From an uncultured Chlamydiae bacterium (GTDB lineage: Bacteria; Chlamydiota; Chlamydiia; Chlamydiales; 2-12-FULL-49-11), in the NCBI GenBank assembly GCA_937996705.1, contig CALKUQ010000022.1, positions 58,676 to 122,675 of the forward strand: a stretch of DNA of 64,000 nucleotides, written 5' to 3'. The first letter of the stretch is position 1. The number at the start of each line of letters is the position of its first letter. Positions 45,337 to 53,982 of this stretch are shown piece by piece. The position numbers and the translations under genes were made by a program. The notes beneath the pieces were generated by a model. That model was not told the DNA's origin. It searched no databases and worked only from the letters and a program-made list of their open reading frames with translations.

Positions 45337-45365
45337 TAGACAATATCTGCAATCTTTGGTATAAT
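45337..45365 (+). promoter_or_regulatory. Near-consensus promoter abutting the rnhC start
   Basis: TAGACA at 45337-45342, an exact 17-base spacer, and TATAAT at 45360-45365. Transcription would start around 45371-45373, only two to four bases before ATG 45375. The preceding bases (TTTCTAGATT) contain no ribosome site, so the message may be leaderless. Confidence 0.6.
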
Positions 45366-45374
45366 TTCTAGATT

Positions 45375-46262
45375 ATGAACGATTCGTTTGTCACAGAAAT
45401 TGACACTAGACTTGCTCCTCAAATTAAGGAGCATCTTCTCTCTCAAGGCTATACCATTTCCGTTCCCCCTTACTCAATTTTTTCCGCAAAAACCGACGGT
45501 GTCTCGCTCACTCTATACCAATCGGGAAAACTTGTTGTTCAAGGCAAAAAAAAAGAGTCTTTGATTCAATATTATTTAGAGCCTGAAATCCTCCAATCTT
45601 TAGTCTATTCTTATCCAAGCGCAACTCTTGATAAAACCCCTCGTATTGGCGTAGATGAGGCGGGCAAAGGAGATTTTTTCGGGCCTCTCTGCGTTGGAGC
45701 TGTTTATGCAAATGAAGCAGACTTTGATTTTTTCATAAAAATTGGAGTGAAGGATTCTAAAACACTTGGCGATCCCCTGATTCATAAGCTTGCAAACTTA
45801 ATTAAAGCTCAGTGTACCTACGAATGTATCATCTTGTTTCCCGAAAAATACAACGAGCTCTACTCTCGCTTTAAAAATCTCAACTCCTTACTTGCTTGGG
45901 GTCACGCAACTGCAATTGAAAAACTGAGCCAAAAAACTGGATGCAAAAAGGCAAACATTGACCAATTTGCAAGCAAACACGTTGTCGAAAACGCGCTGAA
46001 GCAAAAGAAACTTGAACTCGATCTTTCTCAAGCTCACAAAGGGGAGGCTGATCCTGTTATTGCTGCCGCCTCTATTCTCGCAAGAGACGCCTTTGTAACA
46101 GGGATTGAGACCTTGTCAAAACAATACGGAATGACTTTTCCTAAAGGGGCCAGCAAGCAAGTGATTGCAGCAGGAAAACAGTTCCTCAAAACAATCGGCA
46201 AAGAAAACCTCCACCTGGTTGCTAAAACCCACTTTAAGACAGCAAGCGACTTACTTATCTAA
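45375..46262 (+). CDS. rnhC: Ribonuclease HIII
   Basis: A 295-residue enzyme that cuts RNA in RNA-DNA hybrids. The N-terminal domain of about 85 residues (SVPPYSIFSAKTDGVSLTLY) is the TBP-like substrate-binding domain that distinguishes HIII from HII. The catalytic part opens with RIGVDEAGKGDFFGPLCVG and has GVKDSKTL, KKANIDQFASKH and HKGEADPVIAAASILARDAF, giving the DEDE active-site set. Chlamydiae are among the few Gram-negative-type bacteria carrying this form. It converges with the secreted-protein gene, overlapping by 12 bases. Confidence 0.94.
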   Translation: MNDSFVTEIDTRLAPQIKEHLLSQGYTISVPPYSIFSAKTDGVSLTLYQSGKLVVQGKKKESLIQYYLEPEILQSLVYSYPSATLDKTPRIGVDEAGKGDFFGPLCVGAVYANEADFDFFIKIGVKDSKTLGDPLIHKLANLIKAQCTYECIILFPEKYNELYSRFKNLNSLLAWGHATAIEKLSQKTGCKKANIDQFASKHVVENALKQKKLELDLSQAHKGEADPVIAAASILARDAFVTGIETLSKQYGMTFPKGASKQVIAAGKQFLKTIGKENLHLVAKTHFKTASDLLI

Positions 46263-46853
46263 CTGAAATGATTCAATAAAATACTGGCAGTGCTCTTCTG
46301 AATAATTGACCTCTTCGCACTCCATCGCAAGTAAGTAAAGGGTGTTATTTGCCTGGATGGCCCTTCCCTTAAAATAGATTTGGTCAGATTTAATAAAAAA
46401 ATCCATCCCTGGAAATCCCCCCACCTCAACAAGATCTGCGAAAAGAAGTTTGTTATTTGCATTTTGCGCAAGTAGGGTATTTAAAAAATGCTCTAAATTT
46501 TTAACTGCATTTTCCTCTGAGACCACACCAGGATATTCTGCAATTAATAACATAAACACAGCCTTTCTGTCATGATCTGCAACATAGACATAGTACTGTA
46601 ATTCTTTTCCTGCATCTGCAGATGGGATCCTCTGCTTAATATGCTCAGGAGATTTTGGAAAACTGGCGCTACATTTCCCCTCTTTAGAGGTAGTTTTTTT
46701 CCAATCCTTAAACTGCGCTTGGGTGTTATCTGGCTGTTTCACATCAAAGAAAGAAAAATGATCGGAAAGTTTAGCGCTCATAGGCCCCGCAACAAACATC
46801 AAGCTCATAGCTGCCGCAAATGCTTTTCTTGTAAATAATGCACGTGTTTTCAT
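46251..46853 (-). CDS. Secreted protein, chlamydial type
   Basis: The frame is open to 46898, but ATG 46853 gives a signal peptide (MKTRALFTRKAFAAAMSLMF, then VAGPMSA) and has AAGGA seven bases upstream. The mature 173 residues include KCSASFPKSPEHIKQRIP, YYVYVADHDRKAVFMLLIAEYPG and a Cys-containing tail. It looks like a periplasmic or secreted globular protein of the DUF-type seen beside rnhC in chlamydiae (I recall CT007 there). No catalytic motif is visible. It starts 11 bases after the end of the Yip1-type gene, with the same strand, so the two are probably co-transcribed. Confidence 0.78.
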   Translation of the reverse strand: MKTRALFTRKAFAAAMSLMFVAGPMSAKLSDHFSFFDVKQPDNTQAQFKDWKKTTSKEGKCSASFPKSPEHIKQRIPSADAGKELQYYVYVADHDRKAVFMLLIAEYPGVVSEENAVKNLEHFLNTLLAQNANNKLLFADLVEVGGFPGMDFFIKSDQIYFKGRAIQANNTLYLLAMECEEVNYSEEHCQYFIESFQLDK

Positions 46854-46864
46854 TTTTTCTTTCC

Positions 46865-47506
46865 TTATGAAAATATTAAGTTTGCTAGCGGCGCCCAATC
46901 AAAACCTTTGATTAAAAACCAGTTAAAGCTAAAATCTATAAAAAACAAGAGTATCCAGGCAAAAAGAACGTTCCAGACAGCTACCCAAGCAGAAATCCCT
47001 TGAACCTCTCCTAATGCATGAAACAAAATAATAACTTCCCAAATTGCAAATACCATCTGAAAAATTATTAACGCTATAATAACAAGAGGAATAGGTGTGG
47101 CTGTAATTACAGAACTCGTAAATGCCTTACTTCCAAACACTCCAACAATCCCAAACCAACCAAGTAAAATAAATCCCTCTGGAAGACGGGTCCATGTGTA
47201 TGCAGCAAAAACCTGCTCAAATGTTCCACTCCCTTTAAAAATCTTCCCCACCCAATAGAGTAAAAACGAGGTAATATAGAGGAGAAAATAGCCAACTGGA
47301 ATTGCTAGAATCAGACAAAAAACAACTATGTGACTTAAACTGTATGCGCCACCGAGTGCAAAGGTATAAGCTTTTCCAAAAAGATAGGTCATCCCTAAAA
47401 GAGCTGCGAAAAATAACCCCGCCCTCTTAGTTTTCCCTAACGCCTTGCGAATAAAACCCCTAGGATCAGTCAGGACTTTGAAGGGATTTAATCTTTTATT
47501 TTCCAT
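46865..47506 (-). CDS. Yip1-type integral membrane protein
   Basis: A 213-residue protein with about five membrane helices after a polar N-terminus (MENKRLNPFKVLTDPRGFIR). The aromatic and Gly pattern (FAAYTWTRLPEGFILLGWF, WEVIILFHALGEVQGISAWVAVW) matches the bacterial Yip1 family. In chlamydiae a similar gene lies beside the rnhC-linked secreted protein (CT006 by memory). Function of the bacterial family is unknown; a role in the inner membrane is all that can be said. Its start region faces a 416-base stretch without a clear gene. Confidence 0.75.
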   Translation of the reverse strand: MENKRLNPFKVLTDPRGFIRKALGKTKRAGLFFAALLGMTYLFGKAYTFALGGAYSLSHIVVFCLILAIPVGYFLLYITSFLLYWVGKIFKGSGTFEQVFAAYTWTRLPEGFILLGWFGIVGVFGSKAFTSSVITATPIPLVIIALIIFQMVFAIWEVIILFHALGEVQGISAWVAVWNVLFAWILLFFIDFSFNWFLIKGFDWAPLANLIFS

Positions 47507-47922
47507 TTAATTATCGTTTTTTTATGTTTTTTCTATACACTTAAAAATAGACATGAAGATCTAATTTTACAAGTCATAATTAAATAATTGATCAAACTAA
47601 GTTAGAAACATCAGGAAGTTTTCAGATTAAATCTTTAACAAACAGATTGTTAAGAAAAAATAGAGCGAGTTAAATTTGGATTGATAATTTCACCTTGCCC
47701 TATCAATCCTCTAAAAACGGGCATTCTGCCTCTGCTTATAAGGGGAGGATAGACCATAGCCAATTATCGGACAGATAGATCTCATCAAACAAGATCTGCT
47801 GAAACAAAACAATTTAGTCGCTAGATGCTATGTATTGAGAAGCTCTCTAAAAAAAGCCAACAGGGTATTGATTATCTATTTGTATTAGAGAAACTTGCTT
47901 TTGAGTGGCGCGATTGAACATC
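47507..47922. other. Gene-poor stretch, possibly decayed coding DNA
   Basis: This 416-base stretch holds no gene I can support. On the + strand, bases near 47745-47905 read as short interrupted peptide runs (for example RTDRSHQTRSAETKQFSR, a stop, then EKLSKKSQQGIDYLFVLEKL), which suggests but does not prove a degraded gene. The right end directly adjoins the pseudogene. Confidence 0.35.
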
Positions 47923-48720
47923 CTAGTCAGTTTCAAGTAAAACCCTCCTTTTAATTTGATAAAAGCGTTTTAGTAAGAATTCATGAATCGAAAGATCGAC
48001 CTCGATTTTTTTTGGAACAGGTGTATTAATTCTAAAGTGAAATACATCTCTGGGGATCTTTTTCTTAAGCGTTTCCCACTCTTTACTACTATAAATTTCT
48101 GCGTACTTTTCCCGGATAATTTTTATGTGGTGTCTAGCAAATAGATTTGCAATCGCAACATCGTCTATATTATACGGATTTTCTGGACTAAGATCTAGCA
48201 ACTCACTCTTTTTTAAAATCAGCATTTCTGCTAAATTAACTGACATGATAATTCCTGCACCGCAGACCCAGGTGACCTCGCGACCCTCAATTATACCGCC
48301 GTGCTCGATGCCTGAATAAAAAGATTTTCAAGGTGCTTGATGTAAAAAATTTAGCAATTTTGGAAACACATAAAATGATGATAAATTTGTTCTTAAGATA
48401 TAATCAAAATCGCTGAAACAAGGTTGTAAAAACTCTAAACCTTTCACAGTTTTATTTAATATTCCAGGAATCATCGTCTATTCGCCCTTTATCCAAAGAG
48501 TATCCTCATCAATTAAGGCATCTGAGGAAAGCTCATTTGAAGCTCTTAGAAAATAGCATTTAAAATGGTCTTCGTCTAAGTTCATATATGAGCGCCAAAT
48601 TTTCATAATAAATGGATAAATAGGCTGATTATCAGAGCAAATAATCAAAAATAAATTTTTTGGTTTTTCTTTGGCATAAATCATTTGGGGAAATAAACTC
48701 AAAGAAGCAATTAAAAAAAT
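47923..48720 (-). pseudogene. Glycosyltransferase-like pseudogene with two in-frame stops
   Basis: Two short frames (48702-48478 and 48246-47923) are parts of one reading frame. After the TAG at 48480-48478 the same frame continues MIPGILNKTVKGLEFLQPCF, then DYILRTNLSSFYVFPKLLNFL and, after a TGA at 48330-48328, KSFYSGIEHGGIIEGREVTW and VCGAGIIMSVNLAEM. Without the stops the product would be about 260 residues. The pattern YILRTNLSSF, YSG, CGAGIIMS and NIDDVAIANL resembles a GT-A glycosyltransferase with an acidic pair (galactosyltransferase-like); this identity is tentative. The N-terminus looks like a signal sequence (IFLIASLSLFPQMIYA) but lacks a good start codon, so a one-base change in the T7 run there may be a third lesion. 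Confidence 0.75.
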
Positions 48721-48860
48721 TCAAGAACGCCCTCTCTCCGAAAATTGAAATTATTTTTGAACTCGACTTGACTTTGACTTGTTACGCATCAAACACCCTC
48801 ACAATTCTTCCTATTTAGAAACCTTAATTGTCTTACGATTTAATTTTTATTTCTCTGGAT

Positions 48861-50234
48861 TCAAAAAATCAAATGGGAAATAGCATCATCAAGAAGAGGG
48901 TAGCGAAACTCATACCCACTTTCAAGTAGTTTTTTAGGGCTTACCCTTGTTGATGCGAGGAGGAGTTCCTCGGCCATATCCCCTTTCACAAAGCGCAAAA
49001 GTGAGGCGGGCATATTTGGCCCTAAAGATTTTCTTAAGTGCGCGGCGATTTTTTTAGTGAACTCTCTGTTAGTAACGGGATTGGGGGAAGTAATGTTTAC
49101 TGGCCCTTTTAGGTTTTCTGTTACAATAGCGTGGTAAATTGCACACGCTGCATCGTCGACTGCGATCCAACTGATGTATTGATCTCCACTGCCTAAAACA
49201 CTCCCAAGGCCCCTTCGAATCAGTGTTGCTATTTCAGAAAGGGCCCCCTTTTTAGAACTGAGGACCACTCCAAATCGGAGATGGACAACCCTTGCGCCTC
49301 GAATTTTAAGAAAGTCGGTTGCACCTTCCCAAGCCTTGCAAACTCTGCTTATAAAAAAGTGGCCTTTAGTCTGACTTGTCTCATCAACCCAATCCGAACC
49401 ATGATCTCCATAGTAGCCAATGGCAGATGCTGATAAAAAAACCTTTGGGGGATTTCTCAGACTTCCCAAAACTTTTACAAGTTGCCTGGTCCCCTCTTCT
49501 CTACTTTGAAGGATTTCCTCTTTATTTTTTTTACTCCATCGATGCTGGATACTTTTGCCCCAAAGGTTAACAACAACATCAAATCCCTCCAGCTCACTTC
49601 TGTTTACCTCTCCACTATCGACTTGAAAAAGAATATCGGAATTACTTTTACCATCTCTTTTTTCCCTAACAAGTGTTGTGATCTTATGGCCGCAAATTTT
49701 TAAAAGCTCGATCAGACTCGAACCTATTAATCCGCTCCCCCCAGAAACCAAAATTTTCAAGGGTTTTATATTTTTTTTCAAAAGTTCCAAGTCACGTATC
49801 ATGACATCATGTTTATATTCAAAAAACCTTTGCAATCGCTTTTCAAAACGGTGTTTTCGAAAATCTGGAAACAACCATTTCCAAGAAAGGGTGTACTCGA
49901 CCCTCTCTAAAAGTTCGTAGAGATTTTCCCCACAAGCTTTAATTTCTATCTGGAAATCAAGCTCTCTTATACTCCCCAGCTCTTCTTTAATCTTAATAAC
50001 TTGAGAGCCCACAGGATAGTGTATCCTAAAAACAGCTTTTATCTTACGAAATGTCCCTTGAAAAAAGACCGTGACCCTGACCTGTCTACCTGGGAGCTCT
50101 TCACAAGAGACTACGGTAGCTCTTTCCCACGAGGGGAGAGATCTAGAAAAACAAGAGGCGTGCAAGTGCCATAAATAGACTGCATCTTTCTCTGAATTTA
50201 CGAGGAGCCGTGTAACAAATCGGTTTGATTTCAT
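48861..50234 (-). CDS. TIGR01777-type NAD(P)-binding epimerase with N-terminal SRPBCC domain
   Basis: A 457-residue fusion. The first 140 or so residues look like an SRPBCC/cyclase-dehydrase lipid-binding domain (LHASCFSRSLPSWERATVVS). From about 165 there is a short-chain dehydrogenase/epimerase domain with the nucleotide loop VSGGSGLIGSSLIELL, the active Tyr in SASAIGYYGDHGSDW, and the family tail NITSPNPVTNREFTKKIA. This matches the SulA/YfcH group with fused SRPBCC domain, whose biochemical role is unknown. Start ATG 50234. The 182-base gap to the DUF378 gene holds nothing I can assign. Confidence 0.9.
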   Translation of the reverse strand: MKSNRFVTRLLVNSEKDAVYLWHLHASCFSRSLPSWERATVVSCEELPGRQVRVTVFFQGTFRKIKAVFRIHYPVGSQVIKIKEELGSIRELDFQIEIKACGENLYELLERVEYTLSWKWLFPDFRKHRFEKRLQRFFEYKHDVMIRDLELLKKNIKPLKILVSGGSGLIGSSLIELLKICGHKITTLVREKRDGKSNSDILFQVDSGEVNRSELEGFDVVVNLWGKSIQHRWSKKNKEEILQSREEGTRQLVKVLGSLRNPPKVFLSASAIGYYGDHGSDWVDETSQTKGHFFISRVCKAWEGATDFLKIRGARVVHLRFGVVLSSKKGALSEIATLIRRGLGSVLGSGDQYISWIAVDDAACAIYHAIVTENLKGPVNITSPNPVTNREFTKKIAAHLRKSLGPNMPASLLRFVKGDMAEELLLASTRVSPKKLLESGYEFRYPLLDDAISHLIF

Positions 50235-50416
50235 TTTGAGGGATTGTATAGTTTATTTGGATATTTTTACACCCCCCTTCTAAAAAAAAGTGGAATTAGA
50301 AGGGAGGCTAGTGCACATCACCCTAACTAGCTTGTGAAATGCGGACTATCCCCCCTTTAGATTTCTTTCGAATCTCCAATTTTTTTAATCAGAGAGATTC
50401 CCGAAACAAATCGATT

Positions 50417-50686
50417 TTATCTGCAGCAGCCGCCGCCATGACCTTTATCTTTTTTATTAGTCTCTTTGCAACCGCAACACTTTTTTAGTAACCAAATCAA
50501 AGCTAGAAGACCTGCTATTCCAATCACTATAAAGGAAATTTTTGCTCCCATCGGTGACTCAGGCGGATAGACCATCATTCCACTAAAGAGTGAACTAATA
50601 GGGCAGACCCCAAAAAGACCCATTGCCCCTAAATCTAAAGCTCCAATTATCAATAAAAATTTAACTACGTATTTGAAAATACACAT
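50417..50686 (-). CDS. Small DUF378-type membrane protein
   Basis: An 89-residue protein with two membrane helices (YVVKFLLIIGALDLGAMGLF and ISFIVIGIAGLLALIWLL) and a Cys/Gly/His tail (KKCCGCKETNKKDKGHGGGC). The first helix follows the DUF378 pattern, with GALxxGAMGLFG. AAAAGGAGG precedes the start. It is divergent from gatC, the arrangement I recall for CT001 and the gat genes of C. trachomatis. The cysteine-rich tail could bind a metal, but this is unproven. Confidence 0.78.
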   Translation of the reverse strand: MCIFKYVVKFLLIIGALDLGAMGLFGVCPISSLFSGMMVYPPESPMGAKISFIVIGIAGLLALIWLLKKCCGCKETNKKDKGHGGGCCR

Positions 50687-50732
50687 TGACTCCTCCTTTT
50701 TATACCCCTAACTTAAAATGTAAAGACGATTA

Positions 50733-50761
50733 TTGACAAGAACAAAGAAAATACCTAAAAT
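50733..50761 (+). promoter_or_regulatory. Consensus-like promoter abutting the gatC start
   Basis: A perfect -35 TTGACA at 50733-50738, an exact 17-base spacer, and TAAAAT at 50756-50761. The predicted transcription start (about 50768) is one base before ATG 50769, and no ribosome site precedes that ATG. This is the best promoter in the window and points to a leaderless gatCAB message. Confidence 0.65.
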
Positions 50762-50768
50762 CTTCAGC

Positions 50769-51062
50769 ATGCTTAAAGAAGAAGAACTCAAAGCCCTTAA
50801 GAGACTCTGCCGTCTTCGTTTGTCAGAACAAGAAGAGTCTAAGCTTCTTAAGAATTTACAAACCATTTTAAGTTCTGTTGCGAAATTAAACGAGGTAGAC
50901 ACAGAGAATGTGGAACCTTGCTCTCACGTCCTTGAGGAGATTCAAGCCCCTTTAAGAGAAGATGTTGCAGAGAGAGTTTATCCTAGAGAGCTCTTTTTAA
51001 GTGGCGCTCCAGAGAAAATAGCAGGGATGTTAAAAGTCCCTCCTGTAATTAAGGAAGAGTAA
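50769..51062 (+). CDS. gatC: Glu-tRNA(Gln)/Asp-tRNA(Asn) amidotransferase subunit C
   Basis: Small subunit that stabilises the GatA-GatB complex. I choose ATG 50769 because the product then opens MLKEEELKALKRLCRLRLSE, the normal GatC N-terminus. An upstream TTG at 50733 is part of the -35 box instead. The 97-residue length fits the family, and the C-terminus shows LREDVAERVYPRELFLSGAP. The stop is five bases before gatA. Amidation of misacylated tRNA replaces GlnRS and/or AsnRS activity. Confidence 0.93.
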   Translation: MLKEEELKALKRLCRLRLSEQEESKLLKNLQTILSSVAKLNEVDTENVEPCSHVLEEIQAPLREDVAERVYPRELFLSGAPEKIAGMLKVPPVIKEE

Positions 51063-51067
51063 CTTAC

Positions 51068-52534
51068 GTGTACAACAAAACTGCATTAGAATTAAATTCG
51101 CTCTTTCTTCAAAAAAAGCTAACCGCTGAAGAAATTACCTCCTCCTTTTTAAAAAGAATTCAGGCTATTGAACCTAAGATTGGCTCTCTTTTGAGTGTTT
51201 TTGAAGATAAGGCTCTGAAAAAGGCTAAAGAAGTTGACGCCAAACTTCACCAAAGCAAGCCTTTGGGTAAATTGGCTGGGATCCCTATCATCCTTAAAGA
51301 CAATATGCACATGAAGGGTGAGCTTACCACTTGTGGCTCTCAATTTTTAAAAAACTACCGAGCCCCCTTTGATGCTACAGTGACCTCCTTGATTGAAAAT
51401 GCCGATGGGATCATCCTGGGAAAATCGAATATGGATGAATTCGCGATGGGATCCTCGACAGAAAACTCCTCATTTAAAATGAGTTACAATCCATGGGATT
51501 TAGAGTGCACTCCGGGGGGATCTTCTGGAGGCAGTGCTGCGGCCGCATCTGCAATGTTAGCCCCTCTCACGCTAGGCTCTGATACCGGCGGCTCAATACG
51601 TCAACCTGCAGCCCTTTGCAACTTATATGGGCTAAAACCGACCTACGGGAGGGTTTCAAGATATGGCCTTGTCGCCTTCGGTTCATCTTTAGATCAAATC
51701 GGACCTTTTGCAAGGTCCATTGAAGATATCGCCTTAATGCAAGAAGTGATAGCGACTCACTGTCCTTTCGATTCGACAAGCGTTGCTAAAGGGCAAGAGG
51801 CTTATCTATCAGAGATCAAACACTCTATCAAAGGAAAGACTCTAGGAGTTCCCTTCTCTCTTTTAAAAAATATCGATTCTGACGTAGAGAAATCGTTTCT
51901 TGAGGCTATTGAAATCTATAAGTCTCTTGGAGTTAATGTAGTAGAAATTAACCTAGATCTAATTAATTACTCTATCCCTGTCTACTACATACTCGCAACC
52001 GCAGAGGCCTCAACCAACCTAGCAAGATTTGATGGCATTCGATATGGAGTAAGAGCTCCTGAAGCTACCTCTCTCGAGGAAATTTATGAATTGTCTCGGG
52101 GCCTAGGCTTTGGTCCAGAGGTTAAGCAACGAATTCTTCTTGGCACCTATGTGTTATCAGCCGGCTACCAAGATGCCTATTATCGAAAGGCTCAAAAAGT
52201 TAGAACTTTAATCATAAGAGACTATAAAAAAGCGTTTGAAAGCTGCGACATGATCGCTATGCCCACCTCTCCCACCCCGGCTTTTAAAATTGGATCTATT
52301 CAAGATCCGGTTCAAATGTATATGCAAGACATCTTTACTATATCGGCAAACCTAGCCGGCATTCCTGCTTTAAGCATGCCTATTCGCCCCTCCTCAAAAG
52401 GCCTCCCGATAGGGATGCAACTACAAGGACCTCTTCTTGAAGACGCTAGAGTGATGAGATTTGCCAACCATTTTGCTGAGGCAACCGATTTCCATAAAAA
52501 ATGTCCTCCCCTTTTTGACAAGGAGATCTCATGA
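51068..52534 (+). CDS. gatA: Glu-tRNA(Gln)/Asp-tRNA(Asn) amidotransferase subunit A
   Basis: Amidase subunit that frees ammonia from glutamine or asparagine. The 488-residue protein has the Ser-cisSer-Lys triad of the amidase-signature family: Lys77 in IPIILKDNMHMKG, Ser152 in TPGGSSGGSAAAA, and Ser176 in DTGGSIRQPAAL. The start is GTG 51068, with AAGGAAGAG 12 or so bases upstream. It follows gatC by five bases and overlaps gatB by four (ATGA), the standard tight operon. Confidence 0.97.
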   Translation: MYNKTALELNSLFLQKKLTAEEITSSFLKRIQAIEPKIGSLLSVFEDKALKKAKEVDAKLHQSKPLGKLAGIPIILKDNMHMKGELTTCGSQFLKNYRAPFDATVTSLIENADGIILGKSNMDEFAMGSSTENSSFKMSYNPWDLECTPGGSSGGSAAAASAMLAPLTLGSDTGGSIRQPAALCNLYGLKPTYGRVSRYGLVAFGSSLDQIGPFARSIEDIALMQEVIATHCPFDSTSVAKGQEAYLSEIKHSIKGKTLGVPFSLLKNIDSDVEKSFLEAIEIYKSLGVNVVEINLDLINYSIPVYYILATAEASTNLARFDGIRYGVRAPEATSLEEIYELSRGLGFGPEVKQRILLGTYVLSAGYQDAYYRKAQKVRTLIIRDYKKAFESCDMIAMPTSPTPAFKIGSIQDPVQMYMQDIFTISANLAGIPALSMPIRPSSKGLPIGMQLQGPLLEDARVMRFANHFAEATDFHKKCPPLFDKEIS

Positions 52535-53982
52535 AACAATCCAGCGACTGGGAAGCTGTAATCGGACTTGAAATTCACGCACAACTCAATAGCAAATCAC
52601 TTATGTTTGGGACAGCGCCTAATCATTTTGGCGATGAACCTAATGTCAATCTCGATTACCTTAATACCGGACAACCAGGAGCCCTCCCTGTAATAAACAA
52701 AGAGGCTGTAAAAAAAGCTGCTTCCTTTGGTTTAGCAGTAGGCGCGACAGTCAATTTGTGTAGCGTATTTGATCGAAAGTCCTACTTTTATCCAGACTGC
52801 CCCCTAAACTTTCAAATCACTCAATTTTATAAGCCTATTGTCTCTGGTGGAGAAATCATCACTGAGGTTGAAAACGAAACAAAAACATTTGGCATCCATC
52901 ACGCCCATCTGGAAAATGATGCAGGTAAATTGATCCACTTTCCCGATTTTACAGGGGTCGACTTTAACCGAAGTGGCGCTCCCCTTTTAGAAATTGTTTC
53001 TGAGCCTTGTATGCATTCTGCCAAGGATGCTTCTGCTTACGCAATGGCGGTTAAAGCCATTTTAGAATACATCGACTCCTCTGAGTGCAATATGCAAGAG
53101 GGTCAATTTCGAATGGATGTGAACATATCTGTAAGAAAAAAGGGAGAAAGCGAGCTAAGACCTAAAGCTGAAATCAAAAACATGAACTCCTTTTTCAATA
53201 TGGAGCTTGCAATTGCTTCAGAAATCGAAAGACAAATTGAATTTTACACAAATAACCCTGATAAACGAATTGTAAGTGGAACCTACCGGTTTGATTTAGA
53301 AAAAAAGCGCACTATCTTAATGCGAGCAAAAGAGACTGCCGATGACTATCGCTATTTTCCCGAACCCGATCTTCCCCCTCTTGTCTTATCTAAAAAGTTT
53401 ATTGACGATTTAAAAGAGACTCTCCCGGAACTGCCGAGAGCTAAATTTCAAAGATATGTGACCCAACTCGGGCTTAGCGCCTACTCAGCATCCCTTCTTG
53501 TAAATGATAAGCCCCTCCTGGACGATTTTGAAGAGGGATTGAAAATTGCAAAAAATGCAAAAGCATTTTGTAACTGGCTTACCGTAGAATTTATTGGAAG
53601 AATCAAAGAGAGCGGAAAGACCCTCCACGAAATAGGGATTGATGTGAAACACATCGCCCTTCTATCTAATCTTATTGAAGTGGGACAAATTACAGGGAGA
53701 ATCGCTAAATCGGTCGCTGATGATATGCTCCAAAACCCAGGAAAGTCCCCCGAGGAAATTGTAAAAGAAAACCCTAACTACCAACCTATTCGTGATACGG
53801 CTGTCATAGAGCCGATCGTTGCTAAGGTCCTTGCAGCCAATCAACCTTCGGTAACAGATTACAAGAATGGCCGCGAAAAAGCGCTTCAATATCTGATCGG
53901 ACAAGTGATGAAAGAGTGCAAAGGGCAAGCGACCCCAGAGCTGACAAAAGAGCTCCTCTTAAAGCAGATCAGCCTTCTCTAG
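52531..53982 (+). CDS. gatB: Glu-tRNA(Gln)/Asp-tRNA(Asn) amidotransferase subunit B
   Basis: Kinase-type subunit that activates the tRNA-bound glutamate or aspartate and binds tRNA. The 483-residue protein opens WEAVIGLEIHAQLNSKSLMF, has the zinc-region Cys residues and FNRSGAPLLEIVSEP, and ends with the YqeY-like tail domain (YLIGQVMKECKGQATPELTK). AAGGAGATCTC precedes ATG 52531 inside gatA. Its last 14 bases overlap the converging recombinase gene. Confidence 0.97.
   Translation: MKQSSDWEAVIGLEIHAQLNSKSLMFGTAPNHFGDEPNVNLDYLNTGQPGALPVINKEAVKKAASFGLAVGATVNLCSVFDRKSYFYPDCPLNFQITQFYKPIVSGGEIITEVENETKTFGIHHAHLENDAGKLIHFPDFTGVDFNRSGAPLLEIVSEPCMHSAKDASAYAMAVKAILEYIDSSECNMQEGQFRMDVNISVRKKGESELRPKAEIKNMNSFFNMELAIASEIERQIEFYTNNPDKRIVSGTYRFDLEKKRTILMRAKETADDYRYFPEPDLPPLVLSKKFIDDLKETLPELPRAKFQRYVTQLGLSAYSASLLVNDKPLLDDFEEGLKIAKNAKAFCNWLTVEFIGRIKESGKTLHEIGIDVKHIALLSNLIEVGQITGRIAKSVADDMLQNPGKSPEEIVKENPNYQPIRDTAVIEPIVAKVLAANQPSVTDYKNGREKALQYLIGQVMKECKGQATPELTKELLLKQISLL

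Noticed and set aside
48328..48480. In-frame TAG and TGA as programmed recoding
   Set aside because: Two different stop codons, no visible recoding signals, and a damaged start region fit gene decay better; TGA and TAG end other genes normally here.
50733..50768. TTG 50733 as the gatC start
   Set aside because: It falls in the -35 box, has no ribosome site, and the extra residues are not typical of GatC.
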